Shown: positions 15,923 through 25,876, counted from the stretch's first letter. The stretch is DNA of 33,304 nucleotides from Geobacteraceae bacterium (GCA_020201305.1 JAIVHC010000162.1:1-33304); one strand, 5' to 3'. Program-made: numbers and translations. Notes: a model not told the origin generated them from the sequence alone.

Positions 15923-16720
15923 TCAATCCAGCGCCACCACAAATCCTGCGCCAAAACCATCCGTTCGCATCTGCGCGCGCCCCTGTTCTGCGGCTGCAAG
16001 GGAATTAAATTTTCCGGCACGCACCCGGAAATAGTGCTGCCCGCTAACCACGCCTGGATATATCTCGGCAAATGCATACTGTTTTCTGAGGCGATCGCGC
16101 AGACGGAGCGCGTTCGCCTCGACGGTAAAGGCTCCGAGCTGCACTCCGAATGGCCCCTCCAGCATATCCTGCGGCAAAGTGAAAAAGTTTTCGCCATGGG
16201 AATCGGTTTTTTTATACCCCAGTGCAGTTACGCGCACCGGCGCGGTTCCCCGATCTACAACATCCAGATTGCGTGCCGCCGTATAGGAAAGATCAATAAT
16301 CCGCCCTTTGACAAAGGGGCCACGATCATTTATGCGCACCACCTCACTACTGCCGTTGGCGAGGTTTTCCACCTTGACAAACACACCCAAAGGGAGGGTT
16401 TTATGCGCTGCAGTCATGGCATACATATCGTACACCTCGCCATTGCTGGTTTTACGTCCGTGGAATTTATCCCCGTACCAACTGGCTATTCCTTCCTGCA
16501 CAAAACCATCATGATCCAGAAGAGGGGTATAGTGCTTCCCCATTATGACATATGGTTTCTGCCACCCTTTGAGAGGAGCATCCGCAGACACGTCAGAAGC
16601 CGTGGTTCCTACCGCAGGGGTAACCGGTTCCGGCTTACGCGAGACCGTGCACGCACTCAAGCCCAGAATAAGAACCAAAAGAAAAAATCGCTTCACTGCT
16701 AACCGGCAGTCACTCCGCAT
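15923..16720 (-). CDS. rlpA: Septal ring lytic transglycosylase RlpA-type lipoprotein
   Basis: A 265-residue lipoprotein counted from the ATG at 16720; a TTG four codons upstream is possible. It has a signal peptide with lipobox LSAC (Cys24). The double-psi beta-barrel domain is seen in GIASWYGDKFHGRKTSNGE (about 77-95), AAHKTLPLG, VRINDRGPFVKGRIIDLSYTAA. A SPOR domain (FGVQLGAFTVEANALRLRDRL onward, about 191-265) binds stripped glycan at the septum. In Pseudomonas, RlpA cuts such glycan to separate daughter cells. It lies 16 nt after accA and may share its transcript. No clear ribosome site is seen. Confidence 0.93.
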   Translation of the reverse strand: MRSDCRLAVKRFFLLVLILGLSACTVSRKPEPVTPAVGTTASDVSADAPLKGWQKPYVIMGKHYTPLLDHDGFVQEGIASWYGDKFHGRKTSNGEVYDMYAMTAAHKTLPLGVFVKVENLANGSSEVVRINDRGPFVKGRIIDLSYTAARNLDVVDRGTAPVRVTALGYKKTDSHGENFFTLPQDMLEGPFGVQLGAFTVEANALRLRDRLRKQYAFAEIYPGVVSGQHYFRVRAGKFNSLAAAEQGRAQMRTDGFGAGFVVALD

Positions 16721-16736
16721 GTTTGTGCGCAAATAT

Positions 16737-17705
16737 CTACTCCCCGGACTTGCTTTCCGCGACGATGGTCATGGCCCGGAATTTGTCGTAGCGCTGCTCT
16801 ACCAGTTCTTCGGGAGAAAGCTCCATTAGCTCATCCAGATGGTGTTTCAGCTGTTCCTTGAGTTTTTCGCACGCCAGAGGAACATCGTTATGCGCTCCGC
16901 CGAGAGGTTCAGTCACCACTCCATCAATGACACACCCCAGAGCATCAATATCCGTGGCAGTGAGTTTCAACGCCTCTGCTGCCTGGGGCCCCTTAGTGCC
17001 GTCACTCCAGAGAATGGCGGCACACCCTTCAGGAGAGATAACCGCATACACAGAATACTCCATCATCAGCACCCGATTGCCCACCGCAATGGCCAGGGCT
17101 CCCCCTGAACCACCCTCGCCGGTAATGGTGACAATAACCGGAACTTTTAACGCTGCCATCTCGCGCAGATTCCGGGCTATTGCTTCAGCCTGGCCACGCT
17201 CTTCTGCTCCGATACCCGGATATGCCCCCGGTGTATCCACAAATGTAAAAATGGGTAAGCCGAACTGCTCTGCCATCTTCATAATCCGCAATGCCTTGCG
17301 ATACCCTTCCGGGTTGGGCATACCGAAATTTCGCACCACCTTTTCCTTGGTGTCACGCCCCTTCTGGTGCCCAATTACTGCGCAGGGTTGTCCATCAAAT
17401 CGTGCAAAGCCACATACCAGCGCCGGATCATCCGCAAAAGCCCGATCGCCGTGGAGCTCAAACCAATCGGTAAAGATCCCGTTTATATAATCCATGGTAA
17501 AGGGTCTGCGTGGGTGCCGAGCAAGCTGGGTGCGCTGCCAACGGGTAAGTTTGGAGAAAATATCTTCGCGCAATTTCTCAGCTTTTGCTTCCATCTTCTT
17601 TAATTCACTACTGAAATCCACATTTTCAGTGGAATATTCGCGCAGTTCGTAAATCTTTTTGTCCAGATCGACCAGAGGCTTCTCAAAATCCAGATATGCC
17701 AGCAT
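16737..17705 (-). CDS. accA: Acetyl-CoA carboxylase carboxyltransferase subunit alpha
   Basis: A 322-residue subunit that pairs with AccD to move carboxyl from biotin-BCCP to acetyl-CoA, the first step of fatty-acid synthesis. The start is ATG at 17705 (MLAYLDFEKPL) with TAGGAGAT upstream; the longer frame to 17747 lacks one. Seen: the N-terminal helical part (LDKKIYELREYS), then the crotonase-type core GFARFDGQPCAVIGHQKG, FVDTPGAYPGIGAEERGQ, and the CoA/oxyanion segment GEGGSGGALAIAVGNRVLMME. Length is normal (E. coli 319). It sits downstream of dnaE as in E. coli. Confidence 0.97.
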   Translation of the reverse strand: MLAYLDFEKPLVDLDKKIYELREYSTENVDFSSELKKMEAKAEKLREDIFSKLTRWQRTQLARHPRRPFTMDYINGIFTDWFELHGDRAFADDPALVCGFARFDGQPCAVIGHQKGRDTKEKVVRNFGMPNPEGYRKALRIMKMAEQFGLPIFTFVDTPGAYPGIGAEERGQAEAIARNLREMAALKVPVIVTITGEGGSGGALAIAVGNRVLMMEYSVYAVISPEGCAAILWSDGTKGPQAAEALKLTATDIDALGCVIDGVVTEPLGGAHNDVPLACEKLKEQLKHHLDELMELSPEELVEQRYDKFRAMTIVAESKSGE

Positions 17706-17910
17706 TGTAAATCTCCTATGGCGCCGTTTGGTGCTATCGTGACACAAGGTGGGTCATGTTAATTATCCGCATCATGTTCGAAGAAGAGCACAGTTTTACT
17801 TATATTTAAAAACAATATTAAGTGGAAGAGTAAATGTCAGGATATCCATCGAGCTTCTTTGGCTCGAGCATGCTCCTATACGCGCTATTATTTCAGGCAT
17901 ACTATAGAAT

Positions 17911-20900
17911 TCATTCGAATGTGACAACGTTATATCCGAACAATTTTTCTACTGCCTGCACAAATTCGTCACTCGCGGCAACGCCAAGTTCCTGCGCCGC
18001 GGCGATGCTGGTCTCGCTACGATTAGGAATAACCACCATCAACTCCACCTTACAGGTGCCGCTGTAACGCATCATTGTATGTTTGAGTTGGCGCAGGTGA
18101 TCTTCCGTCAATCCCGGAGTACTCAATCTTATTTTCACTTTACTGGTCTGGCGCTCTTTCACCATATCCAGGGGAATAATTTCGTTAGCAAGAATCTTAC
18201 TGCTCTCTTCCCCTGCATCCAGGGTACCGTACACCATAAGGGGTTCATCGGTATCGAGATATTCAGCTGCGGCCTGAAACGCCTCCGGAAATACCACTAC
18301 TTCCACGGAACCGGCGAGATCCTCCAGGGTTATGAAAGCCATGCGGTCGCCCTTTTTGGTCATAAGTTCCTTGGAAGCGGCAACCATACCGCACACCCTT
18401 ACCTCCGATTTGTCCGCCATATCTGCGAGACCGGTGCTGTTGCAGGTTGCAAAGTTTTTGATATCCGCGGCATGGCGCGAGAGGGGATGTCCGGTAATGT
18501 AAAAACCCAGGGCCTCTTTCTCGCACTGCAGCAATTCCTTATCCGACCACTCATCCACATCGGGAAGATCTGTATAACCATTGCCACCGTGAGAAAGCAT
18601 CTCATCGATCTCAAACAGCGATTCCTGCCCTTGCTGGCGCTCGCGCTGGATCTTCTGCCCGATCTCCATGGCCTCTTCCAGGGCGAGCATATACTGGGCG
18701 CGCTTACCCCCGAGGGAATCAAACGCACCGCACCGAATAAGGGCTTCTACCACCTTTTTATTTACCTTACCCAGATCCACGCGTTCGCAGAAATTGTGCA
18801 GCGACTCAAACGCGCCCTCCTCTTCGCGCACACGGATAATGGATTCCAGGGCGGCGCTACCCACACCTTTTACCGCGCCCAGACCAAAGCGGATGGCATT
18901 CTCGTACACGGTAAATGTGCGGATCGACGCGTTGATATCCGGGGGAAGCACGTCGATCCCCATGGCACGCACCTCGGCGATATTCTTAATCACCTTGTCG
19001 GTGTTTTCCATATCCTCGGTCAGAAGCGCGGCCATAAACTCCACCGGGTAGTGGGCTTTGAGGTATGCGGTCTGATACGCAATCAGTGAATATGCCGCTG
19101 AATGCGACTTGTTGAAGCCGTAGGCGGCAAATTTAGCCATCAGTTCAAAGACCGCTTCGGCCTTTTTCTCATTGAGTTTGTTTTCCCGTACTCCGGCCAT
19201 GAAGAGCTCTTTTTGCTTCTCCATCTCCTCGGCTTTTTTCTTTCCCATGGCGCGGCGCAACAGATCCGCACCTCCAAGGGAATAATTCGCGAGGACCTGG
19301 GCAATAAGCATTACCTGCTCCTGGTACACAATTACCCCATAGGTGTCATCAAGGATAGGCTCAAGCTGCTCGAAATCGTACACAATTTTCTTTTTGCCGT
19401 GTTTGCGCAGGATGAAATCATCCACCATTCCAGATCCGAGGGGGCCGGGACGATACAGTGCACATGCAGCTATGATGTCCTCAAAACAGTTCGGTTTGAG
19501 CTTGACCAGGAGTTCCTTCATTCCGGATGATTCGAGCTGAAATACCCCGGTAGTGTCGCCATGGCATAAAAGTTCGTAGGTTTTGGCGTCATTCATATCG
19601 ATCTTATCCAGATCGAAATCCGGCTTGGTTGCCACGTGGATCAGTTCGAGTGCCTTGTCGATAACGGTAAGGGTTTTCAAACCGAGAAAATCGAACTTAA
19701 CCAGGCCGATTTTCTCCACATAACTCATCACAAACTGAGTTGCCTGACTCCCTGATTTAGGATCGGTGTACAGGGGCAGATAGTCAGTTAGGGGCTCAGG
19801 GGTAACCACAAGCCCGGCTGCATGGGTAGAAGCATGCCGGGTCAGCCCTTCAAGGCGCAGGGCAATACTGATCAGTTCCTTGACACGTACATCCTTTTTA
19901 GCCAGTTCCTGCAGACGGGGCTCCTGCTTCAGTGCCTCATTGAGGGTGATATTGAGCACTGTGGGCACCATCTTGGAAATCTTGTCCACTTCGCCGTAGG
20001 GCATATTCAGGGCACGCCCCACATCGCGGATAACCCCTTTCGCCCCCAGGGTTCCAAAGGTAATAATCTGCGCCACATTAGGCTCGCCGTATTTCTGCTG
20101 CACAAAGCGGATAACCTCTTCACGCCCGTAGATGCAGAAATCCACATCGATATCCGGCATGGAGATCCGCTCCGGATTCAGAAAGCGCTCAAACAGCAGG
20201 TCATAGGGCATGGGGTCGATATCTGTGATACGGATGGCATATGCCACCAGACTGCCGGCGGCACTCCCGCGCCCCGGCCCGACCGGAATATTCTGATCCT
20301 TGGCCCAGTTTATAAAGTCGGCGACAATGAGAAAATAGCCTGGGAATCCCATACTGATGATGGTTTCAAGCTCTCGCTCGAGACGTATGCGGTAATTTTC
20401 TTCATCTTCGGGGCCGAAATCGGGTTTCAACTCTTTGATTGACTCGATGCGCTCCTTGAGACCCGCATGCGACATCTCCGTTAACACCTCATCCAGGGTT
20501 TTGTCCGCAGGTTTTTCATACTGGGGAAAATGGTAGGTATTGAAATCAAATTCCACATTGCAGCGCTGCGCAATCTCTACCGTGTTGCTGACCGCCTCGG
20601 GCACATGGCTGAAGAGTTCACGCATCTCATCCGCACTGCGGACATAGAAACCATCGTTAGGAAAACGCATGCGCTTCTCGTCGTCCATACTTTTGCCGGT
20701 CTGTATGCACAGCAACACCTCATGTGCGTACGCATCTTCACGTGTGAGGTAGTGGCAGTCATTGGTCGCGACCAGGGGGATCCCGAGTTCATTACCGAGT
20801 TCAATCAAGCCGGAATTAGCCGTAGCCTGATCCGGGATATTGTTTTCCTGCAGTTCCAGATAGAGGCGATCCTTGTCAAAAATACGCGCCATCTCGGCAG

Positions 20901-21387
20901 TGCGATTTCTGGCTTCATCCATCCCTCCGAGATTGATCAGGGTGGGTATTTCTCCCCCCAGACACGCAGTCATAGCAATAAGCCCTTCATTGTGGGCTTC
21001 GAGCAGCTCCCAGTCGATGCGCGGCTTGTAGTAGAATCCCTCGCGGTAGGCGGCAGACACCATCTGGCACAGATTTCTGTACCCCACCTGATTTTTACAC
21101 AAAAGCACCATATGGTAGGCCGCTTCGGATGATCCGCGCGCGTTCTTCTTGTCAAAGCGGCTTGAAGGCGCAACATACACCTCGCACCCGATAACAGGCT
21201 TCACTCCGGCAGCCACAGCCTTGGTATAGAACTCTACCGCCCCGAACATATTGCCGTGGTCGGTTACCGCCACCGCCGGCATATTGAGCTCTTTTACCCG
21301 GTTAACCAGCTCGGGAATACGGATGGCACCATCGAGCAGGCTGTACTGACTATGCAGATGTAAATGGACAAAATCGGCGTGTTTCAT
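17911..21387 (-). CDS. dnaE: DNA polymerase III alpha subunit
   Basis: An 1158-residue replicative polymerase, the same size as E. coli DnaE (1160). ATG at 21387 is chosen (MKHADFVHLHLHSQYSLLDG); an upstream TTG would add nine residues. Seen in order: the PHP domain (VHLHLHSQYS, VTDHGNMFG), the palm with catalytic Asp412 and Asp414 in MPDIDVDF, the GPGRGSAAGS motif just before, the fingers (KFDFLGLKTLT, YRPGPLGSGMVDDF), a helix-hairpin-helix region (FGLGAVKGVGSAALESI), and the OB fold (VCGMVAASKELMTKKGDRMAFITLED). The C-terminal tau-binding part is intact. It lies between maf and accA. Confidence 0.98.
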   Translation of the reverse strand: MKHADFVHLHLHSQYSLLDGAIRIPELVNRVKELNMPAVAVTDHGNMFGAVEFYTKAVAAGVKPVIGCEVYVAPSSRFDKKNARGSSEAAYHMVLLCKNQVGYRNLCQMVSAAYREGFYYKPRIDWELLEAHNEGLIAMTACLGGEIPTLINLGGMDEARNRTAEMARIFDKDRLYLELQENNIPDQATANSGLIELGNELGIPLVATNDCHYLTREDAYAHEVLLCIQTGKSMDDEKRMRFPNDGFYVRSADEMRELFSHVPEAVSNTVEIAQRCNVEFDFNTYHFPQYEKPADKTLDEVLTEMSHAGLKERIESIKELKPDFGPEDEENYRIRLERELETIISMGFPGYFLIVADFINWAKDQNIPVGPGRGSAAGSLVAYAIRITDIDPMPYDLLFERFLNPERISMPDIDVDFCIYGREEVIRFVQQKYGEPNVAQIITFGTLGAKGVIRDVGRALNMPYGEVDKISKMVPTVLNITLNEALKQEPRLQELAKKDVRVKELISIALRLEGLTRHASTHAAGLVVTPEPLTDYLPLYTDPKSGSQATQFVMSYVEKIGLVKFDFLGLKTLTVIDKALELIHVATKPDFDLDKIDMNDAKTYELLCHGDTTGVFQLESSGMKELLVKLKPNCFEDIIAACALYRPGPLGSGMVDDFILRKHGKKKIVYDFEQLEPILDDTYGVIVYQEQVMLIAQVLANYSLGGADLLRRAMGKKKAEEMEKQKELFMAGVRENKLNEKKAEAVFELMAKFAAYGFNKSHSAAYSLIAYQTAYLKAHYPVEFMAALLTEDMENTDKVIKNIAEVRAMGIDVLPPDINASIRTFTVYENAIRFGLGAVKGVGSAALESIIRVREEEGAFESLHNFCERVDLGKVNKKVVEALIRCGAFDSLGGKRAQYMLALEEAMEIGQKIQRERQQGQESLFEIDEMLSHGGNGYTDLPDVDEWSDKELLQCEKEALGFYITGHPLSRHAADIKNFATCNSTGLADMADKSEVRVCGMVAASKELMTKKGDRMAFITLEDLAGSVEVVVFPEAFQAAAEYLDTDEPLMVYGTLDAGEESSKILANEIIPLDMVKERQTSKVKIRLSTPGLTEDHLRQLKHTMMRYSGTCKVELMVVIPNRSETSIAAAQELGVAASDEFVQAVEKLFGYNVVTFE

Positions 21388-21504
21388 GGGAAAATCCGTT
21401 GTCGAACAAGGCAATTGGTGAAATGGATGTACTCAACGTAAACGCTGCTGCAACGTGATCAGGGCGCAAGACTGCCGGGCCGCACTATAAACCCGGTTTC
21501 CGAC

Positions 21505-22107
21505 TCAAGCCAGGGGATCGATGCCAGACTTCTGTAACATACTTGTGAGGGAAATAAGAGGAAGGCCGATGAGGGCGGTGTAGTCGCTTCCCGTTACCTG
21601 TTCCATGAGCGCGATGCCCAGTCCTTCAACCTTGAAGGATCCGGCACAATCGAAAGGACGTTCGCGCTCCAGATATGTTCTGATCTGGGCGGAACTCAGG
21701 GCACGCAACACCACAGTGGAGACAGCACTGGCAACCTGGGTATGCCCTGTGACGGAATCTACCAATGCCAGCCCGGTATAGAAGTGGTGTTTTATCCCCG
21801 CCATACGCTCCAATTGGCGTTGTGCGCCGAGCATATCTCCTGGTTTCCCCAGAATACGCCCGGAGGCATCGCAAAAAACCTGATCCGAGCCGATAATAAG
21901 TGCATCAGAACAGGTATTTACCAGACTGCGCGCTTTCCCCAGCGCCAGGTGCTTCACCTGCAACTCCGGGGCTACCCCCTGATCAATGGTTTCGCTGAAT
22001 TCAGGGGAGAGCGCCTTGAAGTCGAGGCCCAGGCGCGAGAGAAGCTCTTTGCGGTAGGGGCTCGAAGATGCGAGAATTATAGATCGCTGCACTGGTACAG
22101 TCTCCAA
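21505..22107 (-). CDS. Maf-family nucleotide pyrophosphatase (YceF-type)
   Basis: A 200-residue house-cleaning enzyme that hydrolyses modified nucleoside triphosphates. Seen: the opening motif LASSSPYRKELLSRLG, the catalytic Asp region IIGSDQVFCD, RQLERMAGIKHHFYTGLALV and the closing GSDYTALIGLPLISLTSML. YceF-type members act on 7-methyl-GTP, whereas YhdE-type members act on dTTP/UTP. The SPYRKELL form and the absence of a YhdE-like RTHR/DTVV pattern suggest YceF, by inference only. It begins 47 nt after the true end of the mutase gene. Confidence 0.93.
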   Translation of the reverse strand: METVPVQRSIILASSSPYRKELLSRLGLDFKALSPEFSETIDQGVAPELQVKHLALGKARSLVNTCSDALIIGSDQVFCDASGRILGKPGDMLGAQRQLERMAGIKHHFYTGLALVDSVTGHTQVASAVSTVVLRALSSAQIRTYLERERPFDCAGSFKVEGLGIALMEQVTGSDYTALIGLPLISLTSMLQKSGIDPLA

Positions 22108-22154
22108 TTTAATACTGATATGATGCGCACCCGAGGCTTGAAGGTCGGAGCTGC

Positions 22155-23454
22155 CTATTTATTCTGCCAGCGCTCAAGCCATTCCAGAATTTCGCGGGTT
22201 TTCTCTTCCATCAATTCCTTATCCGCGCGACTCTCGACATTGAGACGCACGACCGGCTCGGTATTGGAGCTGCGCAGGTTCCGGAGCTAATTCACGCTCC
22301 AGCGTCTTTAGCGCTTCGGGGGCATTGTTCACCTCGCGGTTGATTTCCCCACTCGCCGGATATGCCGCAATACATTCCTGCACTAACTGCGACAGGGGCT
22401 TTTTACTTTTTGCCATCAACTCCAACACCAGCAACCACGGAATCATGCCGCTATCGCAGTAGGAAAAATCGCGGAAATAGTGATGCGCACTCATCTCCCC
22501 GCCGTAAATCGCGTCCTCGGTACGCATGCGCTCTTTGATGAAGGCATGCCCGGACTTACTCTGCACCGCCGTTCCGCCGCCGGCTTTCACAATATCCAGG
22601 GTGTTCCACACCAGACGCGGGTCGTGGATGATTTTCGCCCCGGGCTCCTTATCCAGGAACGCCGCCGCCAGCAGCCCTACAATGTAGTACCCTTCGATAA
22701 AATTGCCCTGTTCATCAAACAAAAAGCAGCGGTCAAAATCTCCATCCCACGCAACCCCCACATCCGCGCCATGTTCCAACACGGCTTTAGAGGTTGCCTC
22801 ACGGTTCTGCGTCAGCATCGGATTGGGGATGCCGTTAGGAAATCTGCCGTCAGGCTCGTGGTTAATCTTGAGCATCTTACACGGAAGATGGGGTTCGATA
22901 GCGTCGAGGGTCGGACCCGCACACCCATTGCCTCCGTTCACCACGACCTTGAACTCCGGCAGGTCCAGGGTATCCAGATAGGAGAGCAGATGCTTTACAT
23001 AGGCTTCACGTACATCCAGGCTCTGCACGGTACCAAAACGATCCGGATCGTCGAATTCGGCGACCTCGGCTATTTTACGGATCTCCACCAGGCCGGTATC
23101 GGCACTGATGGGTCGCGACTCTTCGCGCACCAGTTTAAGCCCATTATAGTCCATGGGATTATGGCTTGCAGTAACCATAATGCCGCCGTCCATCTTCTCG
23201 TGGAAGGTGGCGAAATACACCTCTTCGGTGCCACACTGGCCGATATCGTACACATCCACCCCGGACTCGGTCAGGCCAAGGCACAATGCCTGGGTCAAAA
23301 GCGGACTGGTCAGACGCACATCATACCCAACTACAACACGTTGCGGTCGTAGATGTTGCGCATATGCACGCCCGATGCGGTAAACCACCTCTTCATCCAG
23401 TTCATCGGGAATTCTACCGCGAATATCGTATGCCTTAAAACAGGTTAGTTCCAT
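22155..23454 (-). pseudogene. Phosphomannomutase/phosphoglucomutase with internal deletion and frameshift
   Basis: Phosphohexomutase of the ManB/CpsG/AlgC family, which makes mannose-1-P or glucose-1-P for LPS and capsule sugars. Seen: VTASHNPMDYNGLK with the phosphoserine loop, the metal-binding DGDFDRCFLFDE and the sugar-binding GGEMSAHHYF. The main frame runs from ATG 23454 (AAGGAT upstream) but after KTLERELAPE it switches to unrelated residues and stops at 22219. The true C-terminal domain (NLRSSNTEPVVRLNVESR...LERWQNK, stop at 22155) follows in another frame. About 17-20 codons with the usual DRTDG..WRF stretch are missing at about 22280-22288. The phosphate-binding SSNTEP loop is therefore out of frame. 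It is a real lesion or an assembly error. Confidence 0.85.
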
Positions 23455-23574
23455 GGACGATCCTTTTGGTTTGCAGTTACGATTAGTGGATAAGTTTTTG
23501 CGACATCACCAAGTGTACCCTGAGGCATTATCGGGGTCAAACATGGAAAGCCCCCTTCACATGTTTCTTTCTTA

Positions 23575-24165
23575 TTATCCGTCTTGCGCGATGATATGTC
23601 GCGCTGCAGCGCGCAGGTCATCACACACGGCTATACGCTCAGTCTCCTGCCATTTCAGCACTGTAGATTTCTCGCAGGTTTTACCCCCATATCCGGTCCG
23701 CACAAGGATAGGATGACACCCGGCACCCAGCCCCGCTTCGAGATCAGCTACCTTATCCCCCACCATGTAGGATGTTGCAAGATCGATGTTTAGATCCTGC
23801 GCTGCCTCGAAGAGCAACCCCGGTTCCCCCTTGCGACATTTACACGCACGGGTAAACCGGCCGTTTCCTGCGCTTGGATGATGAGGACACATGTAGAACG
23901 CGTCAACATGGGTAAAATATCCCTGCAATTGATTCTGCATATAGGTGTGCAGACGTTCAACCTGGGCAGCGTTGAAGTACCCGCGCGCGATCCCGGACTG
24001 GTTGGTAACCACCACCACCAGAAACCCTGCGCGTTTCAAAGCGCGAATCGCTTCAGGAGCGCCGGGAATAAACGCAAAATCGCGCTTATCAACGAGGTAA
24101 TCCTTCTCAATATTGATGGTGCCGTCCCGATCCAGGAATACGGCACGGTGTTGCCTGGTACACAT
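23575..24165 (-). CDS. gmhB: D-glycero-beta-D-manno-heptose 1,7-bisphosphate 7-phosphatase
   Basis: A 196-residue HAD-family phosphatase in ADP-heptose synthesis for the LPS inner core. Seen: the catalytic pair Asp12 and Asp14 in FLDRDGTI, VVTNQSGIARG (motif II), a zinc-binding insert Cys93-Pro-His95 ... Cys108-Lys-Cys110, and motif IV MVGDKVADLEAGLGAG. The length fits GmhB. The ATG at 24165 has AGGA seven bases upstream. It lies 120 nt upstream of the mutase gene, so both serve surface sugar supply. Confidence 0.95.
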   Translation of the reverse strand: MCTRQHRAVFLDRDGTINIEKDYLVDKRDFAFIPGAPEAIRALKRAGFLVVVVTNQSGIARGYFNAAQVERLHTYMQNQLQGYFTHVDAFYMCPHHPSAGNGRFTRACKCRKGEPGLLFEAAQDLNIDLATSYMVGDKVADLEAGLGAGCHPILVRTGYGGKTCEKSTVLKWQETERIAVCDDLRAAARHIIAQDG

Positions 24166-24199
24166 GCGGACATCCTATCTGCTATTATTCAGCAAAGAA

Positions 24200-24230
24200 A
24201 ATGGCCACGAAGTTCAACCAGGTGGCCATT
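24200..24230 (-). terminator. Rho-independent terminator after guaA
   Basis: AATGGCCAC (24200-24208) and GTGGCCATT (24222-24230) form a perfect 9-bp stem with a 13-base loop. On the minus strand it is followed by TTCTTT. It lies 18 nt after the guaA stop and ahead of gmhB. Confidence 0.75.
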
Positions 24231-24247
24231 CTATGAGTTAATTAACG

Positions 24248-25807
24248 CTATTCCCACTCAATCGTTGCGGGGGGCTTGCTGGAGATATCGTAGGTTACAC
24301 GGTTGATCCCCTTTACCTCGTTGATAATCCGATTGCTGATACGCGCCAGATCGGCATAAGGCATGGGATACCAGCCTGCGGTCATGAAATCCTTGGTTTC
24401 CACCGCCCGTAGCGCGACCACGTATTCGTAGCTCCGTCCGTCTCCCATCACGCCTACGCTTTTAACGGGTAAAAACACCGCAAATGCCTGGCTGATCTTG
24501 TCGTAGTGCCCACTGGTAAACAGCTCCTCAATATATATGGCATCCGCCTGACGTAGAATATCCGCGTATTCCGGCTTTACCTCGCCGAGGATACGTACCC
24601 CGAGACCCGGGCCCGGGAACGGATGGCGCCACACCATACCACGGGGGAGACCGAGTTCTTCCCCGATGGCGCGTACCTCGTCTTTGAAGAGTTCTCGCAA
24701 TGGTTCCAAGAGTTTGAGTTTCATATGTTCGGGCAGACCACCGACATTGTGATGACTTTTGATGTTTTGCGCCTTGCCGGTCTTCGCTCCGGCAGATTCG
24801 ATGACATCGGGATAGATGGTTCCCTGCGCGAGCCACTTTACCCGGGGCAGATTGGCAGCATGTGCATCGAACACATCTATAAACAATCCACCAATTATCT
24901 TGCGCTTCTGCTCTGGATCAGTCACCCCTTTCAGAGCACTCATGAAGCGTTCCTGCGCGTCCACCCGGATAACCTTCACCCCCAGATTTTCTGCAAAGGT
25001 CGCCATCACCTGATCCCCTTCGTGGAGACGCAACAGACCATTATCCACAAATACACACGTCAGCTGATCACCAATGGCACGATGGATAAGTGCCGCCGCT
25101 ACCGAGGAATCCACGCCGCCGGAAAGCCCCAGAACCACGTGATCATCGCCAACCTGGGCCTGAATTCGCGCCACCGCATCGTCAATAATACGCCCAGGAG
25201 TCCATTTGCCGGTGCAGGCACAGATTTTACGCACAAAGGTGTTGAGCAGCTGTTCTCCGCGCGGAGTATGGTTCACCTCGGGATGAAACTGAACCCCATA
25301 CAGACGACGTTCCACATTCTGCACCGCACATACCGGCGCATTTACAGTACCTGCGACAACCTCGAACCCCGGCGCCACTACATCCACATGGTCGCCGTGG
25401 CTCATCCACACATGGCTGCTGCCATCGATAAAGAACTCATCAAACAGCGGTCCCGGCTGCCCTTTAGCCTGCAGTTCCGCATGTCCGTACTCACGTTTCC
25501 CGGCCGAAACTACATTGCCACCGAAATGGCGCATCAAGAGTTGCATGCCATAGCAGATCGCCAACACCGGCACGCCGAGCTCGAACAGGGCCTCCTCTAC
25601 GGCCGGAGCGCCCTCTTCGTACACCGACTTCGGACCGCCGGAGAGGATAATTCCGTTGGGGGCAAACTGCTTGATGCTTTCAAGATCCATATCAAAGGGA
25701 TGTAACTCACAGTACACATGCGCCTCTCTGACCCTGCGCGCAATCAACTGGGTGTACTGGGAACCAAAATCCAGAATAAGGATCCGTTCGCTGTGAAGAT
25801 CAGCCAT
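24248..25807 (-). CDS. guaA: GMP synthase (glutamine-hydrolysing)
   Basis: A 519-residue enzyme that turns XMP into GMP with ATP and glutamine-derived ammonia. Seen: a class I glutamine amidotransferase domain with the nucleophile Cys85 (LAICYGMQLL) and the His-Glu pair in GVQFHPEVNHT, the ATP-pyrophosphatase P-loop LSGGVDSSVAA, and the dimerisation domain ending RVTYDISSKPPATIEWE. Length is normal. A ribosome site AGGAGT precedes the ATG at 25807. It is downstream of guaB on the same strand but across a 283-nt gap full of hairpins, so it may be separately controlled. Confidence 0.98.
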   Translation of the reverse strand: MADLHSERILILDFGSQYTQLIARRVREAHVYCELHPFDMDLESIKQFAPNGIILSGGPKSVYEEGAPAVEEALFELGVPVLAICYGMQLLMRHFGGNVVSAGKREYGHAELQAKGQPGPLFDEFFIDGSSHVWMSHGDHVDVVAPGFEVVAGTVNAPVCAVQNVERRLYGVQFHPEVNHTPRGEQLLNTFVRKICACTGKWTPGRIIDDAVARIQAQVGDDHVVLGLSGGVDSSVAAALIHRAIGDQLTCVFVDNGLLRLHEGDQVMATFAENLGVKVIRVDAQERFMSALKGVTDPEQKRKIIGGLFIDVFDAHAANLPRVKWLAQGTIYPDVIESAGAKTGKAQNIKSHHNVGGLPEHMKLKLLEPLRELFKDEVRAIGEELGLPRGMVWRHPFPGPGLGVRILGEVKPEYADILRQADAIYIEELFTSGHYDKISQAFAVFLPVKSVGVMGDGRSYEYVVALRAVETKDFMTAGWYPMPYADLARISNRIINEVKGINRVTYDISSKPPATIEWE

Positions 25808-25824
25808 GATTACTCCTGGTAGTA

Positions 25825-25839
25825 TCGCAAAAAATCATA
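25825..25839. repeat. MITE-end-like 15-mer in the guaA leader
   Basis: TCGCAAAAAATCATA is identical to the inner part of one MITE end (copy 1, minus strand, 178-192). The outermost seven bases of the end are not conserved, and no full element follows. It lies 18 nt before the guaA ATG. It could be a worn solo end or chance. Confidence 0.4.
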
Positions 25840-25848
25840 GTTTAAAGC

Positions 25849-25876
25849 GCAGGGGCAATTCAAGAATTGCCCCTGC
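25849..25876. promoter_or_regulatory. Perfect 12-bp hairpin in the guaA leader
   Basis: GCAGGGGCAATT (25849-25860) and AATTGCCCCTGC (25865-25876) form a perfect stem with a 4-base loop. On the minus strand it sits about 40 nt upstream of the guaA ATG. No long T-run follows in either direction, so it is either a weak terminator for guaB read-through or a leader structure controlling guaA. Confidence 0.6.

Noticed and set aside
21505..22107. Septum formation inhibitor as the name for the Maf-family gene
   Set aside because: That older label rests on overexpression effects. The catalytic motifs point to a nucleotide pyrophosphatase.
23494..23510. GTTTTTGCGACATCA upstream of the mutase as another MITE end
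   Set aside because: Only 11 bases match without a break. A similar 10-11 base match occurs inside the maf coding region, so chance is enough.
24623..25705. A 360-codon plus-strand frame opposite guaA
   Set aside because: It lies wholly antisense to a clear GMP synthase and has no recognisable domain.
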